Below are positions 43,058 through 51,998 of a stretch of 64,000 nucleotides of DNA, piece after piece. Numbering within the stretch: the first letter of the stretch is position 1; each line of letters begins with the position of its first letter. This stretch comes from Streptomyces neyagawaensis (GTDB taxonomy: Bacteria > Actinomycetota > Actinomycetes > Streptomycetales > Streptomycetaceae). A program made the position numbers and the translations under genes. Location: contig NZ_JAMGBG010000001.1 of NCBI RefSeq assembly GCF_023516595.1, positions 186,001-250,000 on the forward strand. Direction: 5' to 3'. The notes beneath the pieces were generated by a model, which was not told the origin of the DNA, ran no database searches, and saw nothing but the letters and a program-made list of their open reading frames with translations.

Positions 43058-44673
43058 GCGCCCGTCCCGGGGTCGGCACGCCCGACCCGAACAGACCCGG
43101 CGGCCCGGCGGCGCCCGGGCAGAGCACCGACCCGCGGACCCTGTACGGCTGGTTCGCCCGCTCCGCCGAGGAGTTCGCGGACGAGGTCGCGCTGGAGGTC
43201 GAGGACCGGCGGCTGACCTACGCCGAACTGCGGCGGCTCGCCGAGGTGATCGCCGCCCGGCTGCTCACGGCGGCGGGGGGTGAGCGGCCCCGGCGGATCG
43301 GACTGCTGGCGAGCCGCTCGGTCGGCGCGTACGCCGGGTATCTCGCGATCCAGCGGGCGGGGGCCACCGTCGTCACCCTCAACCCGGAGCACCCGGCGGG
43401 CCGCACCGCCGAGATCGTCCGGGCGGCGGAGCTGGACCTGGTCCTCACGGACACCGAGGACGCGGACCCGGGGGTGGCGCGGCTCGTCCTGGACGAGCCG
43501 GGACTGGCGGCGATCGCCGCGGAGCCCCGCCCGGACGGGGAGTGGCCCCGCGTGGACCCGGACGATCTGGCGTACATCATCTTCACCTCCGGTTCGACCG
43601 GGGCACCTAAGGGCGTGCCGATCACTCACCGGAACATCTCCGCCAACCTCGGTCATGTGGCGTCCCGTTACGGCGTCGGGCCCGGCAGCCGGATGTCACA
43701 GACGTTCGAGCTGACCTTCGACGCCTCGGTGCACGATCTGTTCGTGGCCTGGGCGGGCGGGGCGACCCTGGTGGTGCCGGCCCGCAGTCAGCTGCTGTCA
43801 CCGGTGAAGACCGTCAACGCCCTGCGGCTGACGCACTGGTTCTCGGTGCCCTCACTCATCAGCTTCGCCTCCCGCCTCGGCACCCTGAAGCCGGGCAGCA
43901 TGCCCACCCTGCGGTGGACGGTCTTCGGAGGCGAACCGCTGTCCCTGGCCGCGGCCCGCGAGTGGCGGGAGGCCGCCCCGAACAGCGAGCTCGACGTGCT
44001 GTACGGGCCGACGGAGCTGACCATCTCCTGCACCGGCTACCGCTTCCCCGCGAACCTCGCCGACTGGCCGGAGACCCCGAACGGCACGGCGCCGATCGGC
44101 CGGTGCTTCCCCACCCTGGACTTCCTGCTCCTGGACGAGGACGGCGAGCCCGGCGACACCGGGGAGCTGTGCATACGCGGCCCGCAGCGCTTCCCCGGCT
44201 ATCTCGACCCGGCGAACGACGCGGGCCGTTTCGTCCCCGCCGACGACGGCACCGCCCCCGGCACGGGCACCCACACCGGCACCGGCCCGGTCAGTGAGGC
44301 CGACTGGTACCGCACCGGCGACCGGGTCGCCCTGCGCGACGGGCAGCTGATCCATCTCGGGCGCACCGACCACCAGGTGAAGATCCGCGGCCATCGCATC
44401 GAGCTCGGTGAGATCGAGGCGATGCTGCGGGCGCAGGACGGAGTGCGCGAGGCGGTCGTGCTCGCGATGCCGGCCGCCGACGGCGAACCGGAGCTGGAGG
44501 CCGCCGTCAGCGGCACCGGCTGCGCCCCCGACCGGCTCTTCGCCGGACTCGGCTCCCGGCTCCCTCCTTATATGCTGCCGCGCCGGATCACCGTCCTCGA
44601 CGCACTGCCGCTCAACCCCAACGGCAAGATCGACCGTCGGGCCCTTCTCACCGAACTCACCCGCCCCCACTGA
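43054..44673 (+). CDS. Stand-alone amino-acid adenylation enzyme (NRPS A domain)
   Basis: This 539-aa single A domain has no carrier or condensation domain. Core motifs include A3 FTSGSTGAPKGVPITH, A4 FDASVHDLF, A5 LYGPTELTIS, A7 YRTGD, A8 LGRTDHQVKIRGHRIELGE and A10 NPNGKIDRR. The Asp of FDAS that binds the amino group is present, so an amino acid is the likely substrate; I would not predict which one. Coupling to the KS-ACP gene (ATGA) suggests it loads that ACP, or supplies an aminoacyl unit to its KS. Start: ATG at 43054. Confidence 0.88.
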   Translation: MSARPGVGTPDPNRPGGPAAPGQSTDPRTLYGWFARSAEEFADEVALEVEDRRLTYAELRRLAEVIAARLLTAAGGERPRRIGLLASRSVGAYAGYLAIQRAGATVVTLNPEHPAGRTAEIVRAAELDLVLTDTEDADPGVARLVLDEPGLAAIAAEPRPDGEWPRVDPDDLAYIIFTSGSTGAPKGVPITHRNISANLGHVASRYGVGPGSRMSQTFELTFDASVHDLFVAWAGGATLVVPARSQLLSPVKTVNALRLTHWFSVPSLISFASRLGTLKPGSMPTLRWTVFGGEPLSLAAAREWREAAPNSELDVLYGPTELTISCTGYRFPANLADWPETPNGTAPIGRCFPTLDFLLLDEDGEPGDTGELCIRGPQRFPGYLDPANDAGRFVPADDGTAPGTGTHTGTGPVSEADWYRTGDRVALRDGQLIHLGRTDHQVKIRGHRIELGEIEAMLRAQDGVREAVVLAMPAADGEPELEAAVSGTGCAPDRLFAGLGSRLPPYMLPRRITVLDALPLNPNGKIDRRALLTELTRPH

Positions 44674-45242
44674 CCCCTACCCGACCCCTTCCGACATCTC
44701 TTCGCCCTCCCCGGAACCCTCACCGGACCGGGAGGGTCCGCGCCACCCCCTTGGGGAGCGATGAAGGAGACAGTCCCCTTCCCTCCCTCCCGTCTCCCGT
44801 CCCCGGCCACCCGACCCAACCCCCCGTCCCCGCCCCGCTCGATCCCCAGCCCACCCCGACCACACGCACCCTCCGCCCACCCCGACCGCACGCACCGTCC
44901 ACCCACCCCGACCGCGCGCACCGTCCACCCACCCGACCGCACGATCCGTCCACCCACCCCTGGGGCCTGCTCGACCCCGGCCCCGACCTCACCCGACTCT
45001 CCGATCCCGTCACCCATGAACCCCCGAAGTCGCCTGATCCCCCCACCCACCGCGCACGCGCCCCTCCCTCGGGGCGTCCACACGCGGCCCGGGGGCGTCC
45101 GCACGCGCTTCTCGGGGGTTTTCGCGTTCCCGGAGGGACCGCCCGCTCACTGCGTCCCGGTCCCGCACCGTCGCCGGTGCCCCCCTCCCACCGCCGGCCC
45201 GCCCGCTCCCCTTCCGACATTGACCTAGGTAGTGAGGCCCAC
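44674..45242. other. C-rich gene-free interval with short tandem repeat
   Basis: These 569 bp have extreme strand asymmetry: the plus strand is mostly C with few G. At 44851-44960 about four degenerate copies of a 26-bp unit (cccaccccgaccgcacgcac then cgtcca) occur in tandem. Open frames across it reflect composition and are not supported. The region separates the KS/A pair from the FAD oxidoreductase; gtgagg before 45243 is the ribosome site of that gene. Confidence 0.6.
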
Positions 45243-46427
45243 ATGTTCGACGCCATCGTGGTAGGGGCGCGCTGCGCCGGAGCCCCGACCGCCATGCTGT
45301 TGGCCCGCGCCGGCCTCCGCGTCCTCCTGCTCGAAAAGGGGGTCTTCGGCTCGGACACCCTGTCCACCCACCTCATCCACCAGCCGGGGGTCGCCGCCCT
45401 CGCCCGCTGGGGGCTCCTCGACGCCGTCCGCGCCACCGGCTGCCCACCGCTCGACCGGGTGAGTTACGAGGTGGCGGACATACGGCTGGAGGGCTGCGCC
45501 CGCGGTGTGGAGGGGCAGCGCGCCGCGTACGCGCCACGGCGCCGGGTCCTCGACGCGGTCCTGGTGGAGGCGGCGGTCGCGGCCGGAGTCGAGTACCGGG
45601 AGAAGTGCGTGGTCACCGGCCTGCTGCACGACGCCTCCGGCCGGGTCGTCGGTGTGGAGGGCAGCCATGACGGACGGCCCTTCAGCGAACGCGCGCACCT
45701 GGTCGTCGGCGCCGACGGCATGCGCTCCACCGTCGCCGACCTCGCGAAGGCCCCGTTCACCGTCGAGGACGAGCGGCTGACCTGCGCGTACTACGCCTAC
45801 TACACGGACGTTCCGGCCTCGTTGGAGCTGTACGAGAGCACCGGGTCCTGGGTGGCGGCCGTCGCCACCAACGACGACGCGACCCTCGTCCTCGCCTACT
45901 TCCCGCAGTCCCGCTTCGACGAGATCCGCTCCACCGCCTGCTCGTCGTTCCTGGAGCAGGTCCGCACCACCGCTCCCACCCTGTACGAAAGGATCGCGGG
46001 CCGGGAACCGGTGGAGCGACTGCGCGGAACGGGCGACCAGCGGAACTTCTTCCGGCAGGCGGCCGGGCCCGGTTGGGCGCTGGTCGGGGACGCCGGCCAC
46101 CACAAGGACTCGATCACCGCTCGCGGCATCACTGACGCGTTTCAACAAGCGGAATCCCTGGCGAAGCACGCCGGTCCCCGTCTCGGCGGCGACCCGGCGG
46201 CCCTCGACGCGGCGCTCGACGCGTACGCCGAGGAACGTGACGCCGCTCTCACTCCGGGGTACGAAGCGACCCTGGGGGTTGCCCGACTGGAGCCCAACGA
46301 GCAACGCTTGTCCCTGTTGCGGGCCGTGCGACAGGACCCGGAACTGACCTCCATCTACTTCGACACGGTGGCCGGTATCGGCACGGCGAGCGCCTTGTAC
46401 ACCCCCAAGCTGCTGGCCCTTTTGTGA
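45243..46427 (+). CDS. FAD-dependent oxidoreductase/monooxygenase (geranylgeranyl reductase/PHBH-like)
   Basis: This 394-aa flavoprotein has the dinucleotide-binding start DAIVVGARCAGAPTAMLLAR (GxGxxG variant GARCAG), the middle motif VVGADGMRSTVADLA and the FAD-closing GWALVGDAGHHKDSITARGI with the GD of class A flavin monooxygenases. It would hydroxylate or reduce a small organic substrate. The ATG at 45243 with gtgagg upstream is used. Position after the KS-ACP and adenylation genes, on the same strand, suggests it tailors their product, although the 569-bp gap means separate transcription is possible. Confidence 0.85.
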   Translation: MFDAIVVGARCAGAPTAMLLARAGLRVLLLEKGVFGSDTLSTHLIHQPGVAALARWGLLDAVRATGCPPLDRVSYEVADIRLEGCARGVEGQRAAYAPRRRVLDAVLVEAAVAAGVEYREKCVVTGLLHDASGRVVGVEGSHDGRPFSERAHLVVGADGMRSTVADLAKAPFTVEDERLTCAYYAYYTDVPASLELYESTGSWVAAVATNDDATLVLAYFPQSRFDEIRSTACSSFLEQVRTTAPTLYERIAGREPVERLRGTGDQRNFFRQAAGPGWALVGDAGHHKDSITARGITDAFQQAESLAKHAGPRLGGDPAALDAALDAYAEERDAALTPGYEATLGVARLEPNEQRLSLLRAVRQDPELTSIYFDTVAGIGTASALYTPKLLALL

Positions 46428-46622
46428 TCTTCGTCAACTCGCGCCCATGAGTGGTTGGTTGCGGTCAAACGGATGCTGACGGTCAGGCATGGGGCCTGAT
46501 ACGGTTCCCCACGGCCGCTGACATTTGCCGACGGCGTGTCAAGTCGGCGCACAGGGGGGATGTCGGACACCACGCGCCACCCCTGACCGCCATCGGATTT
46601 TCGCTGTCGTACGAGGAATCAG

Positions 46623-49409
46623 ATGCCAGGCACCCGCGACCGGCGGACACGTCATCGGTCCGCCTCTCGCACATCCCTCCGGTACTCGTTCGTCGTGCCG
46701 TTCGTCGTCCCCGCGGTCCTCGCCACGGGAATCTGGGGCTACACGGCGGCCGGACTCGTCGACGAGCAGATCCAGTTGTGGGCCGAGTCGGACCGGGCCA
46801 CCTCCGTCGCCGCGCCCGCGCAGACCGTGCTGTCCCGGCTCCAGGAGGAGCGCCGGCTCACCGCCGTGTGGCAGACGAGCCGGGCCGGGTCGGACCGTTC
46901 GAAGCTGGACGCGGCCCGCGAGAAGACGGACGCCGCGGTCACCTCGTACCGCAAGGCGTCCATGTCCGCGTTCGACACCCACCGGTTGCGGAACCTGGCG
47001 GAGAAGCTCGACGACGCGCTGGACGACCTGGAGGACCGGCGCTCCGCGATCGACGACCGTGAGCTCGACGGCGACGGCGCCTTCCAGTACTTCACCGGTG
47101 CCGTGCAGGCCGGGGTGAACCTGTTCGGCGCGGCCGTGAGCAGCGACGACGGCAACCGCGCGCACTCCGTCGAGGCCACCACGGCGGTCGTACGGCTCAC
47201 CGAGATGCTCTCCCGCGAGGACGCGCTGATCTCCGGCGCGCTGCCCTCGCGCAAGCTGACCCCGCAGGCGCGCACCCGGTTCTCCCAGTACCTGGCGATC
47301 CAGCAGGAGATCCGCGCGGCGCTCAACGCCCGGGATCTGCCCGTCGGCGGCGCCGCCTCCTACGGGGAGATCACCGACAGCGCGCAGTGGACCACCATCG
47401 GCGTCGTCGAGGACGCCATGACCAACGGCGAGGGCACCGCCCTGCCCCGGCAGGCACCGGCCTGGCCCGGTGCGAGCGAGGGCGTCATCGGCGATCTCCA
47501 GTCGCTGGGCGCCGAGTCCGTGCGGGGCGTCGCCGACGCCGGTTCGGAACGCGCCGACGACCTGCTCCTCGCCAGCCTGCTGGGGTCCGCCGCCACGCTG
47601 ATCGCGCTGACCGCCGGGGCCCTGCTGGCCTCCCGGGGCCGACGCTCCACGCTGCGCCGGATCGCCGACCTCCAGCGCAGGACCGAGGAGCTGTCGGACG
47701 TCTGGCTGCCGCAGCTGCTGGCCCGAATCGAGCGCGGCGAGCGAATAGATCCCGAGTCCCTCGCCGCCGGCCGGCAGCCCTCGGCGGACGAGATGGAGCG
47801 GCTCGCCGGCGCCATCGAGCACCTGGGGCGGGTCGCCGCGGAGAGCGCGGTACGCCAGAGCCTCGGCCGGGAGGGCTCCGAGAAGGTCTTCGCCCAGCTG
47901 ATCCGCCGGACGCAGATCCTGATCCACCGCCTCATCTCGCTCCTGGACGACCTGGAGCGCAAGCACGAGGACTCCGACCTGCTGAAGGACATCTTCAAGG
48001 TCGACCACCTCGCCACCCGTGTCCGCCGGCACGCGGAGAACCTGGTGATCCTCTCCGGTTCGCCGCCCACCCGCCGGATGACCGCGCCCGTCTCCATCAC
48101 CGACGTGATGCGCAGCGCGGTCGCGGAGACCGAGGCGTACACCCGCGTCAAGATCAAGAACCAGCCGGCCGACCGTCGGCTCGCCCTGACCGGGCGGGCC
48201 GTGTCGGACGTGACGCATCTGCTCGCCGAACTCATCGAGAACGGCACCAGCTTCTCGCCGCCGGACACCCAGGTGTTCGTCAGCGCCACCAAGGTCGCCA
48301 AGGGCCTGGCCATCCATGTCGAGGACCACGGCCTGGGTGTGCCGGAGGAGTTGCGGCACAAGGCGAACCACCTTCTCGCCCACCCGCCGAAGCTCGACAT
48401 GACCGCCCTGGGCGCGGACCCGCGCCTCGGGCACTTCGTGGTGGCGCGGCTCGCCGAGCGCAACAACATCAAGGTGGAGCTGCGCGAGTCGGTGTACGGC
48501 GGCACGCTCGTCGTCGTCCTGCTGCCGGCGGACCTCCTGGAGGAGGTGGACTCGCCGGTCCTCGACCAGCTCACGTCGGCGGTGGCCGCGTCGAACATGG
48601 CGGCGGTGTCCTCCGGTACGGGCGGGCTCGGCGGGGGCGGGCATGCCGTCTCCGACGTGTCGGAGCCGCACAGTGCCGGGGTGCTCGCCGGGGTGGGCGC
48701 CGGTGCCGTCTCCGGCGGCGCCGACCCGCTGGCGGCTCCCGGGAGCCTGCTGACGGACCCCCGGATGCCGGACCACAGCGGATTCCCCGATTACGGAGGT
48801 GCCGGTCTGTTGCCTCCGGCGCCCCTGATGCCCTCGTCCGCGGGCACCACCGACTGGGCTCCCCCGCAGGAGCCCGCCACGCACCCCACCGCGCCCGCCG
48901 GGCAGACCACCGCGCCGCACACCACCCTGACCAGCGGTGGCGGCACGGCCGGCGGGGCACACCAGGGTCCGGGCGCCGGATACGGCGGCGGACCCGAGTA
49001 CGGTTCCGGCGCCCGGACGAGCGCCGGAACGGAGTACGGGACCGGAAGCGGACCCCAGTACGGAAGCGGAGGGGGTGCCGGGCTCGGGCCCGCCACCTCC
49101 GGGTCGGGTGCCATGACCGGGCACTCCTCCCCCGCCGCGTCCGGCCGGGCCACCTCCTCCGGTCCCCTGACCACACCCCAGGTCCTGCCCCAGCGGACCC
49201 GGGGTGCGAGCCTCGCACAGCAGCTCCGCAAGGAAGCCGCGGACGGTCTGCGGGAAGGCGACACCGAGGCGGGGCTCTCCCCCGACGCCTCGGCACGCGC
49301 CATGATCGCAATCCAGCAGGGGCTGAAGCGGGCCCGGCTCTCCGAGCCGGGCGGGCCGGACGGCAACGACGACCGGCAGGCACGACCGCGCGGCCCCGGC
49401 GCCACATGA
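46623..49409 (+). CDS. cvnA: Conservon sensor kinase-like protein with NIT-type sensing domain (CvnA type, second conservon)
   Basis: This 928-aa protein has a transmembrane helix (SFVVPFVVPAVLATGIWGY), an extracellular nitrate/nitrite-sensing-like domain (about residues 45-300, QTVLSRLQEERRLTAVWQ), a second helix (LLGSAATLIALTAGALLA) and an HATPase_c domain (N-box ELIENGTSFSPP, G-box VEDHGLGVPEE). A long Gly/Ser/Pro/Thr-rich, probably disordered tail (about 650-928) follows. It is the first gene of a four-gene conservon. The ATG at 46623 has GAGGA upstream. It is much larger than the CvnA of the first conservon. Confidence 0.92.
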   Translation: MPGTRDRRTRHRSASRTSLRYSFVVPFVVPAVLATGIWGYTAAGLVDEQIQLWAESDRATSVAAPAQTVLSRLQEERRLTAVWQTSRAGSDRSKLDAAREKTDAAVTSYRKASMSAFDTHRLRNLAEKLDDALDDLEDRRSAIDDRELDGDGAFQYFTGAVQAGVNLFGAAVSSDDGNRAHSVEATTAVVRLTEMLSREDALISGALPSRKLTPQARTRFSQYLAIQQEIRAALNARDLPVGGAASYGEITDSAQWTTIGVVEDAMTNGEGTALPRQAPAWPGASEGVIGDLQSLGAESVRGVADAGSERADDLLLASLLGSAATLIALTAGALLASRGRRSTLRRIADLQRRTEELSDVWLPQLLARIERGERIDPESLAAGRQPSADEMERLAGAIEHLGRVAAESAVRQSLGREGSEKVFAQLIRRTQILIHRLISLLDDLERKHEDSDLLKDIFKVDHLATRVRRHAENLVILSGSPPTRRMTAPVSITDVMRSAVAETEAYTRVKIKNQPADRRLALTGRAVSDVTHLLAELIENGTSFSPPDTQVFVSATKVAKGLAIHVEDHGLGVPEELRHKANHLLAHPPKLDMTALGADPRLGHFVVARLAERNNIKVELRESVYGGTLVVVLLPADLLEEVDSPVLDQLTSAVAASNMAAVSSGTGGLGGGGHAVSDVSEPHSAGVLAGVGAGAVSGGADPLAAPGSLLTDPRMPDHSGFPDYGGAGLLPPAPLMPSSAGTTDWAPPQEPATHPTAPAGQTTAPHTTLTSGGGTAGGAHQGPGAGYGGGPEYGSGARTSAGTEYGTGSGPQYGSGGGAGLGPATSGSGAMTGHSSPAASGRATSSGPLTTPQVLPQRTRGASLAQQLRKEAADGLREGDTEAGLSPDASARAMIAIQQGLKRARLSEPGGPDGNDDRQARPRGPGAT

Positions 49410-49512
49410 CGGGTGCTCTCCCCCCGGCGCCCCACCCCCCGGCGCAACCCCCCATGGCGCCACCTGACCGGCGCTTCCCCTGGCGCCGACTAACTGTGAG
49501 GAACATTCAGCA

Positions 49513-49941
49513 ATGACTGAGCAGGTACAACCCGGTCCCCAGCTGGACTGGCTCCTGGACGGACTCGTCGAGCGGATTCCGGAGATCCGCTGCGCCGTGG
49601 TGCTGTCCGGGGACGGCCTTCTCATCGGGAAGTCGAGGGACATCCGGCGTGACGACGCCGAGCACCTGTCCGCCGTCGGTTCCGGCATGCACAGCCTCGC
49701 CCGGGGCGTGGCACGCCACTTCCACGGCGGCGAGGTGCAGCAGACCGTCATCCAGATGGAGCGGGCCTTCCTCTTCGTGACGGCCGCCGGCCGGGGCGCG
49801 CGGCTGGCCGCGATCGCCTCGGAGGAGGTGGACGTCGGCATGATGGCGTTCGAGATGGGAACTCTGGTCAAGCAGGTCGGCAAGTACCTGAGTGCCGCAC
49901 CACGGGTGGAGGCCCCGTCCGGTTACGTCCAGGATGCGTGA
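49513..49941 (+). CDS. cvnB: Conservon roadblock/LC7 protein (CvnB type, second conservon)
   Basis: This 142-aa protein contains LDGLVERIPEIRCAVVLSGDG, shortened here to its core ERIPEIRCAVVLSGDG, and FLFVTAAGRGARLA, a roadblock/LC7 fold. The ATG at 49513 lies 103 bp after cvnA. It overlaps the DUF742 gene by 8 bp. It presumably regulates the GTPase at 50289. Confidence 0.92.
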   Translation: MTEQVQPGPQLDWLLDGLVERIPEIRCAVVLSGDGLLIGKSRDIRRDDAEHLSAVGSGMHSLARGVARHFHGGEVQQTVIQMERAFLFVTAAGRGARLAAIASEEVDVGMMAFEMGTLVKQVGKYLSAAPRVEAPSGYVQDA

Positions 49942-50308
49942 GCCACGATGGCTCGACGATGAGCAGGCCGGACGTCATGTCCGGCCGTACGCCATCACCG
50001 GTGGCCGTACCCGCCACAGCAGACATCACTTCACGCTGATCACGCTGGTGGTCTCCCGGTTCACCCATGAGTCGGAGCAGGACCACTTAGAGCCGGAGGC
50101 CATGGCGATCCTCGCGCTCTGCCGCGAACGTGCCGTCGCGGTGGCCGAGATCGCGGGGACCCTGGATCTGCCGGTGAGTGTGGTGAAAGTGCTCTGCGGC
50201 GACCTCCTCAACGCCGAGCTGATCATTGTCCAGGCCCCGCCCGCGCTGACCGAGCAGCCGAGCGTGGATCTCATCGAAAGGGTGATGGATGGTATCCGTC
50301 AGCTCTGA
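49934..50308 (+). CDS. cvnC: Conservon DUF742 protein (CvnC type, second conservon), with TTA codon
   Basis: This 124-aa protein has the DUF742 pattern RHVRPYAITGGRT and an HTH-like VAVAEIAGTLDLPVSVVKVL. The ATG at 49934 overlaps the roadblock stop. Codon 52 is TTA (50087-50089), so in a bldA-type host this component, and possibly the coupled GTPase, would only be translated when the rare leucyl tRNA is available. It overlaps the next gene by 20 bp. Confidence 0.9.
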   Translation: MREPRWLDDEQAGRHVRPYAITGGRTRHSRHHFTLITLVVSRFTHESEQDHLEPEAMAILALCRERAVAVAEIAGTLDLPVSVVKVLCGDLLNAELIIVQAPPALTEQPSVDLIERVMDGIRQL

Positions 50309-50885
50309 GCCGCTCCTCCCCACCGCCTTGAAGATCCTCATCGCGGGCGGCTTCGGCGTCGGCAAGACCACGATGGTGGGCTCGGTGAGTGAGGTCGCCC
50401 CACTGGAGACCGAGGAGCGCATCACCACGGCGAGCGTCGGCGTCGACGACCTCGCGGGCATCGAGAAGAAGAGCTCGACCACGGTCGCCATGGACTTCGG
50501 CCGTATCACCATCTCGCCGGAGCTGGTGCTCTACCTCTTCGGTACGCCGGGCCAGGACCGCTTCTGGTTCATGTGGGACGACCTGTCGACGGGCGCGCTG
50601 GGGGCCGTGGTCCTCGCCGACACCCGCCGTCTGGACGCGTCGTTCGCCTCGATCGACTTCTTCGAGTCCCGCGACATCCCGTTCGCCGTGGGCGTCAACT
50701 GCTTCGACGGCCGCAGGGAGGCGACCGCCGAGCAGGTCCGCCAGGCCCTCGACCTCGACCCGTCGACGCCGGTCGTGCTGTGCGACGTGCGGGAGCGCCA
50801 GTCCAGCAAGACGGTCCTGCTGGCGGTGCTGGAAGCGGCACGCGCCCAGGCGGAGGCCCGGCTGGCGGCGAGCGGACAGCTCTGA
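50289..50885 (+). CDS. cvnD: Conservon small GTPase (CvnD type, second conservon)
   Basis: This 198-aa GTPase has the P-loop LIAGGFGVGKTTMVGSV, switch II LFGTPGQDRFWFMW and NCFDGR in place of NKxD. It lies at the end of the conservon. The ATG at 50289 overlaps cvnC; another ATG at 50285 is in a different frame. No P450 follows, in contrast to the first conservon. Confidence 0.93.
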   Translation: MVSVSSEPLLPTALKILIAGGFGVGKTTMVGSVSEVAPLETEERITTASVGVDDLAGIEKKSSTTVAMDFGRITISPELVLYLFGTPGQDRFWFMWDDLSTGALGAVVLADTRRLDASFASIDFFESRDIPFAVGVNCFDGRREATAEQVRQALDLDPSTPVVLCDVRERQSSKTVLLAVLEAARAQAEARLAASGQL

Positions 50886-50940
50886 CGTCCGGGCCCACGG
50901 CGCGGCGCCCCCGGCAAGGGCTGCCGCGCCTCCGCGCCGC

Positions 50941-51934
50941 TCAGGGCTCCGGCTCGGCGGTGCGGGCGAGGAGTTCGGCGCGGCCGATCGCGTCGGTGCG
51001 GGTCGAGGGGACCGTGCAGGCGTACGCGCCGGCGATGGCGCCGAACAGGCCGCACCGGTGCGGTGGTTCGCCGGTGAGCCGGCCGAAGAGGTAGCCCGCC
51101 GCGAACGCGTCCCCGGCGCCGTTGGAGTCCACGACCGGCGTCGGCGGGGGCACCGCCGGGATGCGGCTGAGCACATCGTCGGCCAGGTGGTAGGCGCCTT
51201 CGGCGCCCGCCGTGACCACGACCACCTGGGCCCGGCCGCGTTCGGCGATCCGGCGCATCGTCGTCTCCGGGTCGACGAGCGCGGCGGCCGACAGGAAGAC
51301 GATGTCCGCCGCGTGGGCGAACGGCTCGTGGTAGGGGTTGACGCCGTCCCAGTCGTGCAGGTCGGTCGACAGGCTCACCCCGGTCTCCCGCAGCACCGGC
51401 AGGGAGGCTGCGCACGGTTGGCTGATGGCGACGTGCACATGACGGCTGGCGCGGGCGAGAGCCCGGACGGTCTTCGGTGGCAGTTCGTCCGCGTCCTGGC
51501 CGCGGCTGCCGTCGTAGAGCGAGCGGCGGCGCCCGTCGGGGCGGACCAGGTTCACGGCCCGCCGGGTGCCGCCGGGCAGGGGCGCTCGGTGAGCGGGATG
51601 CCCCGGTCCCGGTGCGGCGCGCGCACCAGGTCGCCCTCGTGGTCGTCGCCGAGCAGGTCGAAGTGGTGTGTCCGCAGCTCCAGGCCGTGTCCGCAAAGTC
51701 CCGCCTGCCCCGCGACGCCTGGCCCGCCCTCCGGGCGGACGACGGGACTTTGCGGACACGACCCAGGGCGTGCAGGGCGACCGCCGTGAAGCCCCCGGTC
51801 TGCCCGGCTATGGTCTCGATGGCCGGCACCAGATGGCTGTCGGCGAACGGCAGGGGCAGTTCGGGCACGTAGACGATGTTGTCGACGCCCGTCCCGCCCA
51901 GGACCAGGACGTCGATCTCGGACTCGGTGCTCAC
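50941..51934 (-). pseudogene. PfkB-family carbohydrate kinase, disrupted by a palindromic insertion and a second frameshift
   Basis: The N-terminal part starts at GTG 51934 (GAGGGA upstream) and reads VLVLGGTGVDNIVYVP to AGQTGGFTAVALHALG. The C-terminal part, in another frame, has VNLVRPDGRRRSLYDG, VVTAGAEGAYHL and the catalytic DSNGAGDAFAAGYLFG. Two lesions separate them. At 51686-51760 a 75-bp element with inverted repeats interrupts the frame; the expected continuation LELRTHHFDLLGDDHEGDLV resumes after it. Near 51587 one C seems missing from a short C-run, shifting into PLPGGTRRAVNL. The second could be a sequencing error, but the first cannot. The protein would have been a ribokinase/PfkB sugar or nucleoside kinase. 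Confidence 0.8.
51686..51760. mobile_element. 75-bp palindromic mini-element inserted in the PfkB gene
   Basis: Perfect 18-bp terminal inverted repeats: cgtgtccgcaaagtcccg (51686-51703) and its complement (51743-51760). A second small stem (ccgccc-tcc-gggcgg) lies inside. The 5-mer ccagg flanks both sides, offset by one and two bases, and could be a target duplication. No protein is encoded, so movement would need a transposase from elsewhere. The arms differ from those of E1, E2 and E3. Confidence 0.8.
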
Positions 51935-51998
51935 CGTGCTTCCCTCTCGCCGTGCGGAGAGGGAAGCGTGGACCCGGTCGTGCGGTCCCGGTGGAAGG

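Noticed and set aside
44751..45242. N-terminal extension of the FAD oxidoreductase into the C-rich interval
   Set aside because: The FAD-binding fold begins directly at ATG 45243 with gtgagg upstream; the extension is Pro/His/Thr low-complexity text.
46539..49883. An 1,114-codon minus-strand open frame
   Set aside because: It is opposite the conservon sensor kinase and roadblock genes, whose domains are clear; high GC keeps the antisense frame open.
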